Part shown: positions 1 through 8,809 of the stretch, piece after piece
Position numbering within the stretch: the stretch's first letter is position 1
How the letters are laid out: every line of letters starts with the position of its first letter
From: a virus
Virus record (IMG/VR): IMGVR_UViG_3300005264_000064
Coordinates: 1 to 64,000 of that record
Strand: one strand, 5' to 3'
Length of the DNA stretch: 64,000 bases
Translations under genes and position numbers: made by a program
The notes under the pieces: model-generated
Databases searched by the model: none
Seen by the model: the letters and a program-made list of their open reading frames with translations, nothing else
Told to the model about the DNA's origin: nothing

Positions 1-1
1 T

Positions 2-445
2 GCCTTTGTACAGAAGCGGTGGAATGACGCTCCTGATAGTGATGGGTATAACGCGCTGTTGGCTGCTGCTAGTAGATACAGACGAAGTAAACTAGTGAAA
101 CAACTGATGGCACAGAGCCTGCTGCCTGTGAACGTAATGTTTCAAGGAGAGAGAATAAAGGCTGTGAGTGTGCTTGCGACAGAGATGGAAAATGCTGCGT
201 ACAGTAAGGACAGAATTGCTGCTGCTAAAGAGTTGCTGACAGCGACTAAAGGACCTGAACAAGCGAATGTTGAATTACAGATAGGACCAAGTAGCCAGGC
301 GATGGACTTGACGACGAAGTTATTTGACCAGTTGAGCAAGATTAGTGAAAAACAGCATGAGAGACTTGTGGACGGTGCAGACATCGGAGACGTACAGAAA
401 ATCGGAATTACGACTGAGTTCGTCGAGGCGGATGTCGATGAGTAG
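2..445 (+). CDS. Partial gene, possible terminase small subunit
   Basis: The frame is open to the left window edge, so the true start lies upstream; the internal TTG at 59 is not a convincing start. The visible 147 residues are mostly helical and charged, with a basic stretch near SRYRRSKLVK and an acidic C-terminus. It lies directly upstream of the large terminase and overlaps the next ORF by 8 bases, the usual position of a small terminase subunit that binds packaging-site DNA. No family motif is recognised; the role is inferred from position only. Confidence 0.5.
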   Translation, partial: AFVQKRWNDAPDSDGYNALLAAASRYRRSKLVKQLMAQSLLPVNVMFQGERIKAVSVLATEMENAAYSKDRIAAAKELLTATKGPEQANVELQIGPSSQAMDLTTKLFDQLSKISEKQHERLVDGADIGDVQKIGITTEFVEADVDE

Positions 446-656
446 TAGAGAAAGAGAGCCGATATTCGGAAAGATTGAGGGTGATGAAAGTGTACCTTAT
501 GAGAACTGGAAAGAGTACGAGCAGGCTGTAGTCAAAGGTGTTGAGGAGTTACCGAAAGAGATTAAGACTAGGAAGAGACCTGACTACGAGTTTAATGTGG
601 ATAAGGCACTGGACAATATCGACCTGTTGTTTAATGGGTACACCCGAGGAGCCTGA
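438..656 (+). CDS. Short ORF, possible N-terminal piece of TerL
   Basis: This 72-aa ORF starts at ATG 438, overlapping the previous stop, with a GAGG ribosome-binding site about ten bases upstream. It ends at 656 inside the start of the terminase frame. Its last residues, LLFNGYTRG, join smoothly to PEVENSLMHYF of the overlapping frame if one base is skipped near 648-652, so it may be the N-terminus of the large terminase split off by a frameshift. Alternatively it is an independent small packaging gene. The protein is acidic, with no recognisable domain. Confidence 0.5.
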   Translation: MSSREREPIFGKIEGDESVPYENWKEYEQAVVKGVEELPKEIKTRKRPDYEFNVDKALDNIDLLFNGYTRGA

Positions 657-1614
657 AGTAGAGAATAGCTTGATGCATTACTTCCTTGTGGACCTTGTCT
701 TTGGAAATATTAAGAGAGAGAACTACCCGTATTCAGAAGAAATCAACAAAAAGATTAGAATTAACAGAAAAAAGATTGCCATTATTGCAGGAAGAATGAG
801 CGCGAAGAGTACTGTGATTACTGCCTACTTACCTATCTACCTAGCAATTAAGGGAGAGATGCCTACCTTTGGGCGTATGATGTTCGTTGTAGGATTTGGC
901 GATTCGCAACAAGCAGGTGCCAAAGTGCAGGCAAATACTATTAGAGATTTCTGTGAGGACAGCACCTTCTGTAAGGACTATTTCGAGAAGATGAGGTTTA
1001 CTGATGAGGAGTGTGAGTTCATTAGGAAAGGTAACGGGAGAATAAAGAAGAGGGCCTTCATGTATAAGGTGAAAGGGGCTGCTGGGGGTAGTGTCCGTGG
1101 TATTCGTTATAGGACAGAGAGGCCAAGTATGTTTTTGTTTGATGATATTATTAAGAGTGAGGCAGATGCAAGTAGCCCGGTCATAATGAGGAAGTTGAGA
1201 AGTATGATATATGCAGACGCAGAGAATGCCTTAGGGAGCAAAGGGATGGTCATTGCAGTCAATACACCTTTTAATAAGAAAGATCCTATATACAGTGCCC
1301 TAGAGAGTGGTATATGGACTCCTATATGCTTGCCGTTGTGCGAGAGAATAAGTCTGGACTTACCACGCAAAGATTACAGAAGTAGTTGGCCTGCGATGCA
1401 CCCGTATGAGAAGATGATGGAGAGGTATGAGGATGCACACTACGGAGGAACTCTGAGGGAATTTAATCAGGAATTGATGCTGAGGATTAGCAGTGAAGAA
1501 GATAAAATGATTAAAGAGGGCATGCTTCAGTGGTATGCCAGGAAGAACATACTGAAGAATTTGGCGAATTTTACGTTGTTGATTACGACGGACTTTACTG
1601 CAAGTAACACTTAG
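634..1614 (+). CDS. terL: Terminase large subunit, ATPase part
   Basis: This is the ATPase motor domain that pumps DNA into the prohead through the portal. A P-loop is visible as AGRMSAKST, and MFLFDDII looks like the Walker B strand with its acidic pair. The frame reaches LLITTDFTAS, which matches the first catalytic Asp strand of the RuvC-fold nuclease domain, and then stops at TAG 1612-1614. The nuclease domain continues in another frame at 1616. The frame is open from 538, but that part overlaps the previous ORF; ATG 634 is the best in-frame start if the protein is not itself fused to 438-656. At 326 aa it is too short for a full TerL, normally about 500 aa. Confidence 0.8.
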   Translation: MGTPEEPEVENSLMHYFLVDLVFGNIKRENYPYSEEINKKIRINRKKIAIIAGRMSAKSTVITAYLPIYLAIKGEMPTFGRMMFVVGFGDSQQAGAKVQANTIRDFCEDSTFCKDYFEKMRFTDEECEFIRKGNGRIKKRAFMYKVKGAAGGSVRGIRYRTERPSMFLFDDIIKSEADASSPVIMRKLRSMIYADAENALGSKGMVIAVNTPFNKKDPIYSALESGIWTPICLPLCERISLDLPRKDYRSSWPAMHPYEKMMERYEDAHYGGTLREFNQELMLRISSEEDKMIKEGMLQWYARKNILKNLANFTLLITTDFTASNT

Positions 1615-1615
1615 A

Positions 1616-2113
1616 ATGGTGCAGAAATGGGGGCGTGGCGGTCGAGTGCTGGAGGTCGGTGTCGAGGTTGATGGTCAGCAGAACTTGAATATCTTTGCCT
1701 TAGAGCGCATGATGATGGAGAAGAATGTGTGGTTCAGGTTCGCAAGGCAGAAAGGCGCCGGAGTGAATACGAAGGGTATTCGGAGTAAGGCAGTCGGCGG
1801 AAATAAGCTGGAGAGATTCAAGTACGTGATGCCGAGCTTTGAGATGCAGAAGATACATTTCCCTGAGGAGATGAGGTCGACGGAAGACATGAAAGAGATG
1901 CTGGAAGAATTGGAGTACTTGACTTACGAGAGTATTAACTCGAAGAAAGATGACGGGATCGACCTAATTAGCCAGATAGCAATGATCGAATACACACTGC
2001 CTGATAACGGAATTGATAGCGTGGATGGTATTAGTGGTAGTGATCGAGGGATGTGGTCTGATATCTGGGATGGTACCCATGAGGAAGAGTCTGGTAGCAG
2101 TGTTATTTTTTAA
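1616..2113 (+). CDS. terL: Terminase large subunit, nuclease part
   Basis: This is the C-terminal continuation of the large terminase in the +1 frame. It contains GVEVDGQQ, the usual strand-turn after the first nuclease Asp, and ends with SKKDDGIDLISQI, matching the conserved DD-x-x-D element of the RuvC-type headful nuclease. The ATG lies one base after the upstream TAG, so restart by a terminating ribosome is possible, but no Shine-Dalgarno is obvious. A single-base shift between 1583 and 1614 would fuse both parts into a normal-length TerL. Whether this is an assembly indel, a real split gene or recoding cannot be told here. Confidence 0.75.
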   Translation: MVQKWGRGGRVLEVGVEVDGQQNLNIFALERMMMEKNVWFRFARQKGAGVNTKGIRSKAVGGNKLERFKYVMPSFEMQKIHFPEEMRSTEDMKEMLEELEYLTYESINSKKDDGIDLISQIAMIEYTLPDNGIDSVDGISGSDRGMWSDIWDGTHEEESGSSVIF

Positions 2114-2120
2114 GTCGGAG

Positions 2121-2142
2121 TGAAGGTGCTATTAGGTATAAT
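2121..2142 (+). promoter_or_regulatory. Late-type promoter motif
   Basis: TGAAG, nine bases, then GGTATAAT, 28 bases before the next start codon. The same TNAAG-N9-GGTATAAT arrangement recurs before four other left-arm genes, all in gaps. It fits a -10 element with a phage-specific upstream half. Confidence 0.6.
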
Positions 2143-2170
2143 AGGCTAAAATAAGTCAGTAAGGAATAAA

Positions 2171-2833
2171 ATGAAGTTATCACTGATACTAGAGCAGGCG
2201 AGAGCCGGTGAGTTGGCCTCTGTGTCAGCTAAGGATAAAACAGACAGAAAGATTGTTAGTTATGTTAATTTGGCATTGATAGCGTTGTACAATAGATTCC
2301 AGTTGTCGACGGAAGAGGCTATAATCGAGTTGCAAATGGAGCCTGCTAGGACTATATATAGTATGGACGGAACTGACCCTAATGTACTAGTTAAAGGACA
2401 ACCGATGGCAGAAGACGAATTTATGGCTATTGTCGGTGCGTATAACGAGAACGGGACTGTAATTAGTGTAAATGACGACAATGATCCTGCAAGTATATAT
2501 ACTGTCAGTTATAACCAATTGCAGGTTCCCTTAATAGCGGAGAACGCGTTTGTCAGTGTAGTATATAGGCAGAATCCTACGTTGGTAACGTACGTAGATG
2601 ATGGTAACGGAAATGCGGCAGAAGCAGATGTTCGGGTACCTATGCAACTGCTGGACGCAATGCTACACTACATTGGGTATAGAGCACATGGTGCAATCGA
2701 GGGTAACGTGCAGGCAGAAAATAACACACACTACACTAGGTTTAGATTAGCGTGTGACGAAGCGTTAGCTTTAGGAGTACTTCCCGCGGATGATACAGAT
2801 TTTGGTAGTGTAGAAAGTAAGGGGTTTTTATGA
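2171..2833 (+). CDS. Probable head-tail adaptor/connector protein
   Basis: This 220-aa protein has no motif I can name firmly. Its N-terminal helices (SLILEQARAGELASV, YVNLALIALYNRF) and later beta-rich part (TIYSMDGTDPNVL) resemble podoviral adaptor (gatekeeper) proteins that bind under the portal. It lies downstream of a late-type promoter, with AAGGAATAAA before the ATG, and overlaps the tail fibre gene by ATGA. An adaptor role is inferred from fold impression and position. Confidence 0.45.
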   Translation: MKLSLILEQARAGELASVSAKDKTDRKIVSYVNLALIALYNRFQLSTEEAIIELQMEPARTIYSMDGTDPNVLVKGQPMAEDEFMAIVGAYNENGTVISVNDDNDPASIYTVSYNQLQVPLIAENAFVSVVYRQNPTLVTYVDDGNGNAAEADVRVPMQLLDAMLHYIGYRAHGAIEGNVQAENNTHYTRFRLACDEALALGVLPADDTDFGSVESKGFL

Positions 2834-4347
2834 GAAGAAGTAGTTTTCAGTCTGTTGATGTGAGTATGTCAAGAGAGATATATAGTCAGTACGAAGATGT
2901 GAAGGTAGTTGCTGATAACATCGAAGACGTTGTCAAGGTTGCGGACGGTGTTGACGACAGGACGTTTACGGCGGCGGTGGCGGTTACAACTGAGCCATTT
3001 AAGAGTGAAGTAACTACTGTAGCTGGGGCAGCTACCGAGGTGTCTACTGTAAGCGGAATCTCTGCTGACGTTGTCACTGTCAGTGGGTTACAGACAGAAA
3101 TACAAAGTCTCGTAGCTGACAAGGTAGCACTAGACAGTTTATACGCAGATAAGGCTACACTAGACAGTTTATACGCAGATAAAGCAACGTTGGATAGTTT
3201 ATTTGCAGACAAAGCAACACTAGACTCATTAGTAGCCGATAAAAGTGTGTTGGACAGTCTGTATGCGGATAAAGCCGTATTGGACAGTCTGTATGCGGAT
3301 AAAAGTGTATTGGATACTGTACACAGCAAATTAGCAGAAATCGAAGTAGTCTCTGCAGATATCGACAGTGTTATTACCGTAAGTGATAATATGTTAGCCG
3401 TGAACAGATACTCAGATACGTATTACCCTCCAAGTGCTACTGCTCCTACAACTAAACCTAGTGGCGGAGCAAGGGTTAAAGGTGATATGTACTTTAATAC
3501 GACTGAGGGTAAACTAAAGGTATTTGACGGCACTATTTGGGATAATGCGGGTAGTACTGTAAACGGTACTAGCAAGAGAGCAGTTATTGTTGCTACGGAA
3601 GGACAGACGGTGTTTTCTGTCGCTGGTGGATATGACCCCGGGTATGCAGATGTATATTTGAATGGTAGAAAGCTATTAAACGGAACAGATGTATATGTAA
3701 GCAGTGGAACAGATGTAGTTCTATCAAGTGGAGCTGCTGCAGGAGATGTAATAGACATAGTGGCATACGGGGCGTTTGTGTTAGCAGATTTCTACAGTAA
3801 AGCTGAGATCGACTCAAAAAACAATACGAAAGTGTCAAAGACGGGTGATGAAACAATAGCAGGGGTTAAAACATTTTCAAGTTTTCCTGTTACTCCATCA
3901 AGTGAACCAATCGGTAGCTATGATGTAGTTAACAAGAAGTATGTTGATGATAGTGTAGGGGAGTCAATTCCTTCTGGCGTAATAACTATGTGGAGTGGCC
4001 TCATAAGTGCAGTTCCAAGCGGTTGGTTTCTTTGTAATGGAGCAAATGGTACTCCAGATTTAAGAAATAGATTTGTTTATGGTGCAAGTGTAGATGGGGA
4101 CGTAAGTGCAGTTGGCGGTAGCACGACTACGTCAGAGGCTGGTTCACACACACACAGCATACCAATATCGGGCTGGTCTTATTCAACATCAAACGCAGCA
4201 GGGTATTTGCTCACAGGAAGAAAGTCAGGTGTTATGCACGCAGAGTATGCAAGAGCAAGCGCAACCCAAAATGTAGCTGGCAGTGGGGCTCATACTCATA
4301 CTACGTTACCACCATACATGAAATTAGCATACATAATGAAAGGGTAA
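2830..4347 (+). CDS. Tail fibre with collar-domain C-terminus
   Basis: A 505-aa fibre protein for host attachment. The N-terminal third contains a coiled-coil-like ladder of 10-residue repeats (consensus LDSLYADKAT, about residues 98-167). A beta-rich middle follows, then residues near 380-505 match the phage tail collar family: a GVITMWSGLI start, PSGWFLCNG, TPDLRNRFV, GSHTHSIP, and a GAHTHTTLPPYMKLAYIMKG end. The HTH pairs are typical metal-coordinating residues of such receptor-binding tips. The start overlaps the upstream stop (ATGA). Two small chaperone-like genes follow. Confidence 0.85.
   Translation: MRRSSFQSVDVSMSREIYSQYEDVKVVADNIEDVVKVADGVDDRTFTAAVAVTTEPFKSEVTTVAGAATEVSTVSGISADVVTVSGLQTEIQSLVADKVALDSLYADKATLDSLYADKATLDSLFADKATLDSLVADKSVLDSLYADKAVLDSLYADKSVLDTVHSKLAEIEVVSADIDSVITVSDNMLAVNRYSDTYYPPSATAPTTKPSGGARVKGDMYFNTTEGKLKVFDGTIWDNAGSTVNGTSKRAVIVATEGQTVFSVAGGYDPGYADVYLNGRKLLNGTDVYVSSGTDVVLSSGAAAGDVIDIVAYGAFVLADFYSKAEIDSKNNTKVSKTGDETIAGVKTFSSFPVTPSSEPIGSYDVVNKKYVDDSVGESIPSGVITMWSGLISAVPSGWFLCNGANGTPDLRNRFVYGASVDGDVSAVGGSTTTSEAGSHTHSIPISGWSYSTSNAAGYLLTGRKSGVMHAEYARASATQNVAGSGAHTHTTLPPYMKLAYIMKG
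3121..3330 (+). repeat. Seven 30-base tandem repeats in the fibre gene
   Basis: Seven consecutive 30-base units encode a 10-aa repeat of the type LDSLYADKAT, degenerating in the last unit. Adjacent units 1/2 and 5/6 are almost identical while others differ at silent sites, suggesting recent expansion or conversion. The repeats probably form a coiled-coil or stacked helical shaft. Confidence 0.9.
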
Positions 4348-4350
4348 CAG

Positions 4351-4815
4351 ATGAACATATATTATTTTGATGAAAACGGAAATCAAACTGGAAGCGGAAC
4401 AAGTGCAACTTGTCCAAGCGAGGAAGCAACGGAGTTAGTGCCTAGTTCAAGTGAAGATACTTGGAATGGAACAAAGTGGATATCTCCGCCACCTCCGCCA
4501 CCTCCAACACAAGAAGAGTTAGCAAAAGAACAACAAAAAGCAATAGACAATGCTATCCAAGAAGCACTAGACAAGAAAGCCCAAGAGTTTAGATGGGATG
4601 ATATGAAATCTGCTAGAGCTGGTGCTGTGTCTGTAAAAGATACGGATAGTGGTATAGTTAGAAACATGAAAGAGAATGCACAGAAACTAACTGATTGGTA
4701 CTATGAAGTATGGGCTTATGCTAGTCAACTAGAGGCTAATGTAAAAAATGGCGATAGAGAAATACCTACTATTGAAGAGGTACTACTAGAGATGCCTAAG
4801 TACGAGGAGCAATAA
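4351..4815 (+). CDS. Tail fibre assembly/chaperone-like protein
   Basis: This 154-aa protein begins NIYYFDENGNQTG, like the short beta region of phage fibre assembly proteins. It then has a seven-proline linker (PPPPPPP, about residues 48-54) and a long helical, Ala/Glu/Lys-rich C-terminal half. It sits three bases after the tail collar fibre, where fibre chaperones are usually encoded. No diagnostic motif was seen; the call rests on layout and position. Confidence 0.5.
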   Translation: MNIYYFDENGNQTGSGTSATCPSEEATELVPSSSEDTWNGTKWISPPPPPPPTQEELAKEQQKAIDNAIQEALDKKAQEFRWDDMKSARAGAVSVKDTDSGIVRNMKENAQKLTDWYYEVWAYASQLEANVKNGDREIPTIEEVLLEMPKYEEQ

Positions 4816-6254
4816 TGAGTAAAATTAGGGATATAATAGAGAATGAAAGAGGACTGCATACTGATACCGTAGCTACTGATAGTGAGTTGCAAGGAGTTGC
4901 GGATAAGAGAATAAGTACAGTCACAAGCAATGTAATGACAAGCGGGGGTGCAACAATAGACTCTAACAGTAACTTAGTGATTACAGACGGCGTATTCACT
5001 TACACAGATGGTATAGACGGAAACGGATTTGTTAGAAGTTCAGAACAAGTTACTGAAAGCATAGACTTTGCTGGTGTTAGTGATGGACTGAAATGGGTAG
5101 GTAGAAAGTTAGACGGTAGTGGGTATATCTTTGAAGATAGAAAACCTAGTGTTGGGCTGTATGAAAAAGAAAGTGCTGATGACAACAGGCTAGTGTTTGA
5201 CGTTGAGAGTGGTAAGTACTGTACTACAACTGGTGGAGAGCTGATTACTAATGGTACATTTGATGTTGATACAAGTGGGTGGACTTCAACAGTCTATAAT
5301 GGTTCGACTTATGAAACTTCAACTAGTTCGTTAACATGGAATAGTGGTAGGGGTAAAATAGTAAATCCTACTGGTAAAGACTATGCAGCCATAGAGCAAG
5401 AGCTATCTGGTTTAACTATTGGTGCTAAGTATGTAGCACAGGCTACTTTTGATACAAGCGATACTGGGTATTTTTCAATTGGGGAGTTTTCAGCGATAGG
5501 AAATGGGGCTACTTCAGGGGAGGGATTCCAGAGCTCGGGCCTAACAACTGGGGTTTATACAATCGAATTTATAGCAACTGCTTCTAGCATGTATGTAACT
5601 TTGCAATTAAGTACTAATGTTGACGGGGCATCGCTACATGTAGATGACATCTCAGTCTACAAACTAGAGCCAACACTAGACCAACCACTAGCAACTCCTG
5701 TAAGTTTCTTGCCTAATCCTGTAATGGTAGCAAGTGAGACTCCTATGGAAATTAGAGAAGATGATGAGTTGCTTACTAACGTAATGGACAGTCTTGATGT
5801 GCAAGGTAAAGTGGCAATGGGGTCACCTATATATGGAGATAAGCCAATATACACAGGCTATGCTGGAGGGACTAGTATTAAAGCTGCAGGTGTTATATTT
5901 AACTGGACGACTGAAGTAGATACGCATAATGCCTATAATAATGGCTTGTGGACTTGCCCTAAAGATGGCTGGTATAGATTTAACCCTAGAGTGTGGAATA
6001 AGCATGGTGACACTACGATTACTACTGTAAATTCTGCTATATACATTAACGGTGAGGTTGAGACAGCATTTTACACTAGTGGTACAAATAAACAGAAATA
6101 CATAGGTGTTGAACCCACTATTCTTAAAGAACTAAAAAAGGGAGATACTATGTACATTGAAAGTGTAGCTGCTTCAAGTGCTCACTTTATATACTTCGAG
6201 GATGGTAAAGACTACACAAATATAGTAATTGAATATATAGGAGAAACAAAATGA
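4815..6254 (+). CDS. Tail spike/appendage with carbohydrate-binding and C1q-like domains
   Basis: This 479-aa protein starts by TAATG overlap. Residues about 140-285 look like a carbohydrate-binding jelly roll: they open with ELITNGTFDVDTSGW and close with a lectin-like LHVDDISVYKLE. The last 130 residues (GVIFNWTTEVDTHN, CPKDGWYRFNP, YINGEVETAF, KKGDTMYIES) resemble C1q/TNF-type trimeric heads. It is therefore a probable receptor-binding appendage with two sugar- or surface-binding modules. Domain calls are by motif shape, not by search. Confidence 0.7.
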   Translation: MSKIRDIIENERGLHTDTVATDSELQGVADKRISTVTSNVMTSGGATIDSNSNLVITDGVFTYTDGIDGNGFVRSSEQVTESIDFAGVSDGLKWVGRKLDGSGYIFEDRKPSVGLYEKESADDNRLVFDVESGKYCTTTGGELITNGTFDVDTSGWTSTVYNGSTYETSTSSLTWNSGRGKIVNPTGKDYAAIEQELSGLTIGAKYVAQATFDTSDTGYFSIGEFSAIGNGATSGEGFQSSGLTTGVYTIEFIATASSMYVTLQLSTNVDGASLHVDDISVYKLEPTLDQPLATPVSFLPNPVMVASETPMEIREDDELLTNVMDSLDVQGKVAMGSPIYGDKPIYTGYAGGTSIKAAGVIFNWTTEVDTHNAYNNGLWTCPKDGWYRFNPRVWNKHGDTTITTVNSAIYINGEVETAFYTSGTNKQKYIGVEPTILKELKKGDTMYIESVAASSAHFIYFEDGKDYTNIVIEYIGETK

Positions 6255-6721
6255 TTTTAAAAATTGCAGATGGAAAATTACATACTTTAGGGGAAGGGAC
6301 TTTGACAGAGTTCCACATCTCTAAAGGGTACAAGGAAGTGCCAACGGAGAACATTTTTACTAAAGAAGATGGTTCATACTACGAATACTATAATGATGAT
6401 TTGACTCCAGACCTAGTTAGAATACAGGCTGAGGATATGGTCAAGCTTGTGGCACATGGGGAAGAGCTTGTAAAAAAGCTGGTACAGACTGAGATTGATA
6501 AATATAACAATGCTAATGGAGTTAGATTTGAGAGTATAACTAATTGTGTGTTGTATAAAGACGATGTAAGTCATCCTCATCAGCAATTTTGTGTTGACAT
6601 AGTTGCGTATAATAGCTTAGTATGGAAAGAAGCTAGAGAGCTACAGCCTACAGTTATGGCTATGAACCCATTACCGACAGATGATGAATTTATAGCTATG
6701 TTTACAAAGTTTGGAGTATAG
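6251..6721 (+). CDS. Small protein following tail spike, possible chaperone
   Basis: This 156-aa protein is coupled to the spike gene by ATGA. It begins with a beta segment (LKIADGKLHTLGEG) and has a helical middle (LVRIQAEDMVKLVAHGEEL) and an acidic tail. I recognise no family. Position directly after an appendage gene suggests a fibre/spike assembly factor. Confidence 0.4.
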   Translation: MILKIADGKLHTLGEGTLTEFHISKGYKEVPTENIFTKEDGSYYEYYNDDLTPDLVRIQAEDMVKLVAHGEELVKKLVQTEIDKYNNANGVRFESITNCVLYKDDVSHPHQQFCVDIVAYNSLVWKEARELQPTVMAMNPLPTDDEFIAMFTKFGV

Positions 6722-6722
6722 T

Positions 6723-7325
6723 ATGATACACATATGGAATATAGCTAAGTTCTTAGTGATGTTCATATTTCAGCTTATAATGACAATTATAGGCTGGTTT
6801 GTGATACCGATAGGAATGTTATGGATGGAAGAGTATGTACCTAGCAATAGAACTAGTGTACTAGTACCTAACCAAAAAAGGTTTAAATGGAAATGGTTTG
6901 ATGCTATATGGGGTAATAGTGAAGATGGGATAGCAGACATTTACTATGTGAAGAAGTATGTCAATGATGTAAGTAAGTACGAAGCTACTTGGTGGAGGAC
7001 TTACAACTTCATGGCGTTACGCAATCCAATTCACAATCTAGCATTAGCTATGGGCGTACACGATTTCATAGATGATTATAAATGGAAAGGAAATCGCTAC
7101 ACAGAGGACAGAATTGGACACGAGGGTTTTGTTTGGAGCACTGCCATAGGCGTTGATGGTACAGAGTATCACATGTATAGATGGTGTAAGCTTTGGACTA
7201 AAACACATGGTATAGAGTTAAATATAGGGTATAAGAACTTTAATATTGGTAAGCTACCTAAGTATTATAAATATAGTTTTACTGTAAGTATAAACCCTTT
7301 TAAGAAATTTGAGCCGGCAAGATGA
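6723..7325 (+). CDS. Membrane-anchored phage protein, DUF7338-like
   Basis: A 200-aa protein with a long N-terminal hydrophobic stretch (about residues 6-34, IAKFLVMFIFQLIMTIIGWF) and a soluble remainder rich in Trp, Tyr and Lys. ATG 6723 is chosen because GGAG precedes it at good spacing and it follows the upstream stop by one base; the ATG at 6711 would overlap that gene. The RNPIHNLALAMG segment recalls a small family of phage membrane proteins near lysis genes. Function unknown; envelope localisation is likely. Confidence 0.5.
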   Translation: MIHIWNIAKFLVMFIFQLIMTIIGWFVIPIGMLWMEEYVPSNRTSVLVPNQKRFKWKWFDAIWGNSEDGIADIYYVKKYVNDVSKYEATWWRTYNFMALRNPIHNLALAMGVHDFIDDYKWKGNRYTEDRIGHEGFVWSTAIGVDGTEYHMYRWCKLWTKTHGIELNIGYKNFNIGKLPKYYKYSFTVSINPFKKFEPAR

Positions 7326-7744
7326 AGTTAGCGTTATATAAAGGCGAAGGTGATTGGACTGATAAAGTAATTAGATGGTGGACTAGAAGTGAGTATAGTC
7401 ATTGTGAAATAGTAATAGATGACGTGTGGTATAGCGCCAGTCCCAGAGAAGGAAACGTCCGAGCCAAGGAAATAGAGCCGCAGGAAGGCAATTGGGATTA
7501 CGTAGAAATAGTGTGTAGTCCTGAGCAAGAGCAGATAGTGTTGGGTACATTTGAAGCAAATATGGGTAGTGGGTATGACTACATGGGTATAGTATTAAGT
7601 CAAGTATTGCCTATAGGTATACAAATGAGTTACCGTTGGTTCTGTAGTGAGATATGTGCTCAAGCACTAATGTACGCTAACTTAATGACAAGAACCAAAA
7701 GAGCACAATGGTATAGTCCAGAGAGACTAAGGAAAGCATTATGA
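7322..7744 (+). CDS. Permuted NlpC/P60 (papain-like) hydrolase
   Basis: This 140-aa protein has the order of circularly permuted NlpC/P60 enzymes: SEYSHCEIVID near residue 30 (the His-containing strand), SGYDYMGIV near 83, and RWFCSEICAQAL near 104 carrying the probable catalytic Cys. Such proteins act as amidases or peptidases on peptidoglycan or acyl links. It overlaps neighbours by ATGA on both sides and precedes DUF5675 and holin-like genes, so a lysis or entry role is likely. Confidence 0.65.
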   Translation: MKLALYKGEGDWTDKVIRWWTRSEYSHCEIVIDDVWYSASPREGNVRAKEIEPQEGNWDYVEIVCSPEQEQIVLGTFEANMGSGYDYMGIVLSQVLPIGIQMSYRWFCSEICAQALMYANLMTRTKRAQWYSPERLRKAL

Positions 7745-8175
7745 AGACAGTATACCTGTATAGGCTAGAGAGTACCGATGAAGGGACTTTTGGAGTTATG
7801 GTTGTCGACGGGCACTGGTGGTACTCACTTGAGCTGCCTGACAGAGACAACCAACCTAATGTAAGTAGGATCCCTGCAGGAGAATATAATGTAGAGAGAC
7901 GATGGAGTGGACACTTTAGAAAAGAGACATACTGGGTACGGGGTGTACCCGAGAGATCGTACATACTAATTCACGGTGCGAACTTTGCTGGGGATGAGGA
8001 ACTAGGATGGCAGAGTCATTTGCAGGGGTGTATTACCTTAGGAAAGCGGATTGGTAGTTTTCCGAATAAGTACGGCAAGGTGCAGAAAGCTGTACTTAGT
8101 AGCAGGCAGGCAATTACAGCATTTGAAAAGTATTTAGACAAGGAGCCTTTTAGATTGGTGGTAAGTAATGTGTAA
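7741..8175 (+). CDS. DUF5675 family protein
   Basis: A 144-aa protein with the DUF5675 pattern: SLELPDRDNQPNVSRIPAGEY, then RGVPERSYILIHGANF, then LQGCITLGKRIG. The layout (HxxN, then GC) resembles a YkuD-like catalytic fold, but activity is not established. It is translationally coupled to the preceding NlpC/P60-like gene and followed by the holin-like gene, as in many lysis modules. Confidence 0.75.
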   Translation: MKTVYLYRLESTDEGTFGVMVVDGHWWYSLELPDRDNQPNVSRIPAGEYNVERRWSGHFRKETYWVRGVPERSYILIHGANFAGDEELGWQSHLQGCITLGKRIGSFPNKYGKVQKAVLSSRQAITAFEKYLDKEPFRLVVSNV

Positions 8176-8190
8176 CAGAGGGAGAAGACT

Positions 8191-8793
8191 ATGGATTTTT
8201 TAATGAATATATTTAGCGGTGGGCTATTAGGAGCAGTGACGAATTTGTTTGGGGCTTGGATGAAGCACAAGGATCAGCAAGAGAAGAACAGTCATGAATT
8301 GAAGATGGTGAAAGCTACTAGCGAGGCAGCATTAGCGGAAATACAAGCTAACGTACAAGTCAGCAAGGTTGTTGCCGAGGGTAACGTACTGATGGAGGAA
8401 GCTAGAAGTGATACAGCTGAGAGTATTGGCCGTAGTGGACTGATAGAGAACCTGACAGGTAAGTACCTGAAAGATGGAATTGTTGAGAAAATGATTGACG
8501 ATAATAGCTGGACGGGTAAGGCGTTTAGGCCATTGTTGTATGGGCATCTGCTGCTTATGGATGCTGTTAGGGGTCTAGTTAGACCAGTACTGACTGTCGG
8601 TGTAATCGGGTACATCTCGTTTGTAGTAAATAAGACGTTAACCCCGTTTGTATTAAGTGGGGATGCTGAGTTGTTAATGCGTACAGTAACACAGCCTAGT
8701 GTACAGTTACTGCTGTTTAGCGCAAGTACTATGGTAGGGTTCTGGTTTGCGGATAAATCAATGGCTAAGGACTACAGGAAGAGTAACAAGTAG
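8191..8793 (+). CDS. Holin-like membrane protein
   Basis: A 200-aa protein with a short hydrophobic N-terminus, a charged helical middle (residues about 30-75) and two C-terminal hydrophobic segments (VRPVLTVGVIGYISFVV and VQLLLFSASTMVGFWFA). This matches 3TM-type phage holins that make the cytoplasmic membrane leaky for endolysin. GGGAG precedes the ATG. Its place after two wall-active-type genes supports a lysis role; holin function itself is inferred. Confidence 0.65.
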   Translation: MDFLMNIFSGGLLGAVTNLFGAWMKHKDQQEKNSHELKMVKATSEAALAEIQANVQVSKVVAEGNVLMEEARSDTAESIGRSGLIENLTGKYLKDGIVEKMIDDNSWTGKAFRPLLYGHLLLMDAVRGLVRPVLTVGVIGYISFVVNKTLTPFVLSGDAELLMRTVTQPSVQLLLFSASTMVGFWFADKSMAKDYRKSNK

Positions 8794-8809
8794 CAACCTT
8801 AAGCCACGG

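Noticed and set aside
1612-1614. TAG recoded as an amino acid
   Set aside because: Breaks at 1612 and 31137 suggested TAG reassignment, but TAG ends many intact genes (for example at 443-445 and 14253-14255), and in the terminase reading through TAG still hits TGA soon after.
3121-3330. CRISPR array
   Set aside because: The 30-base repeats are contiguous, in frame and encode a fibre shaft; no unique spacers are present.
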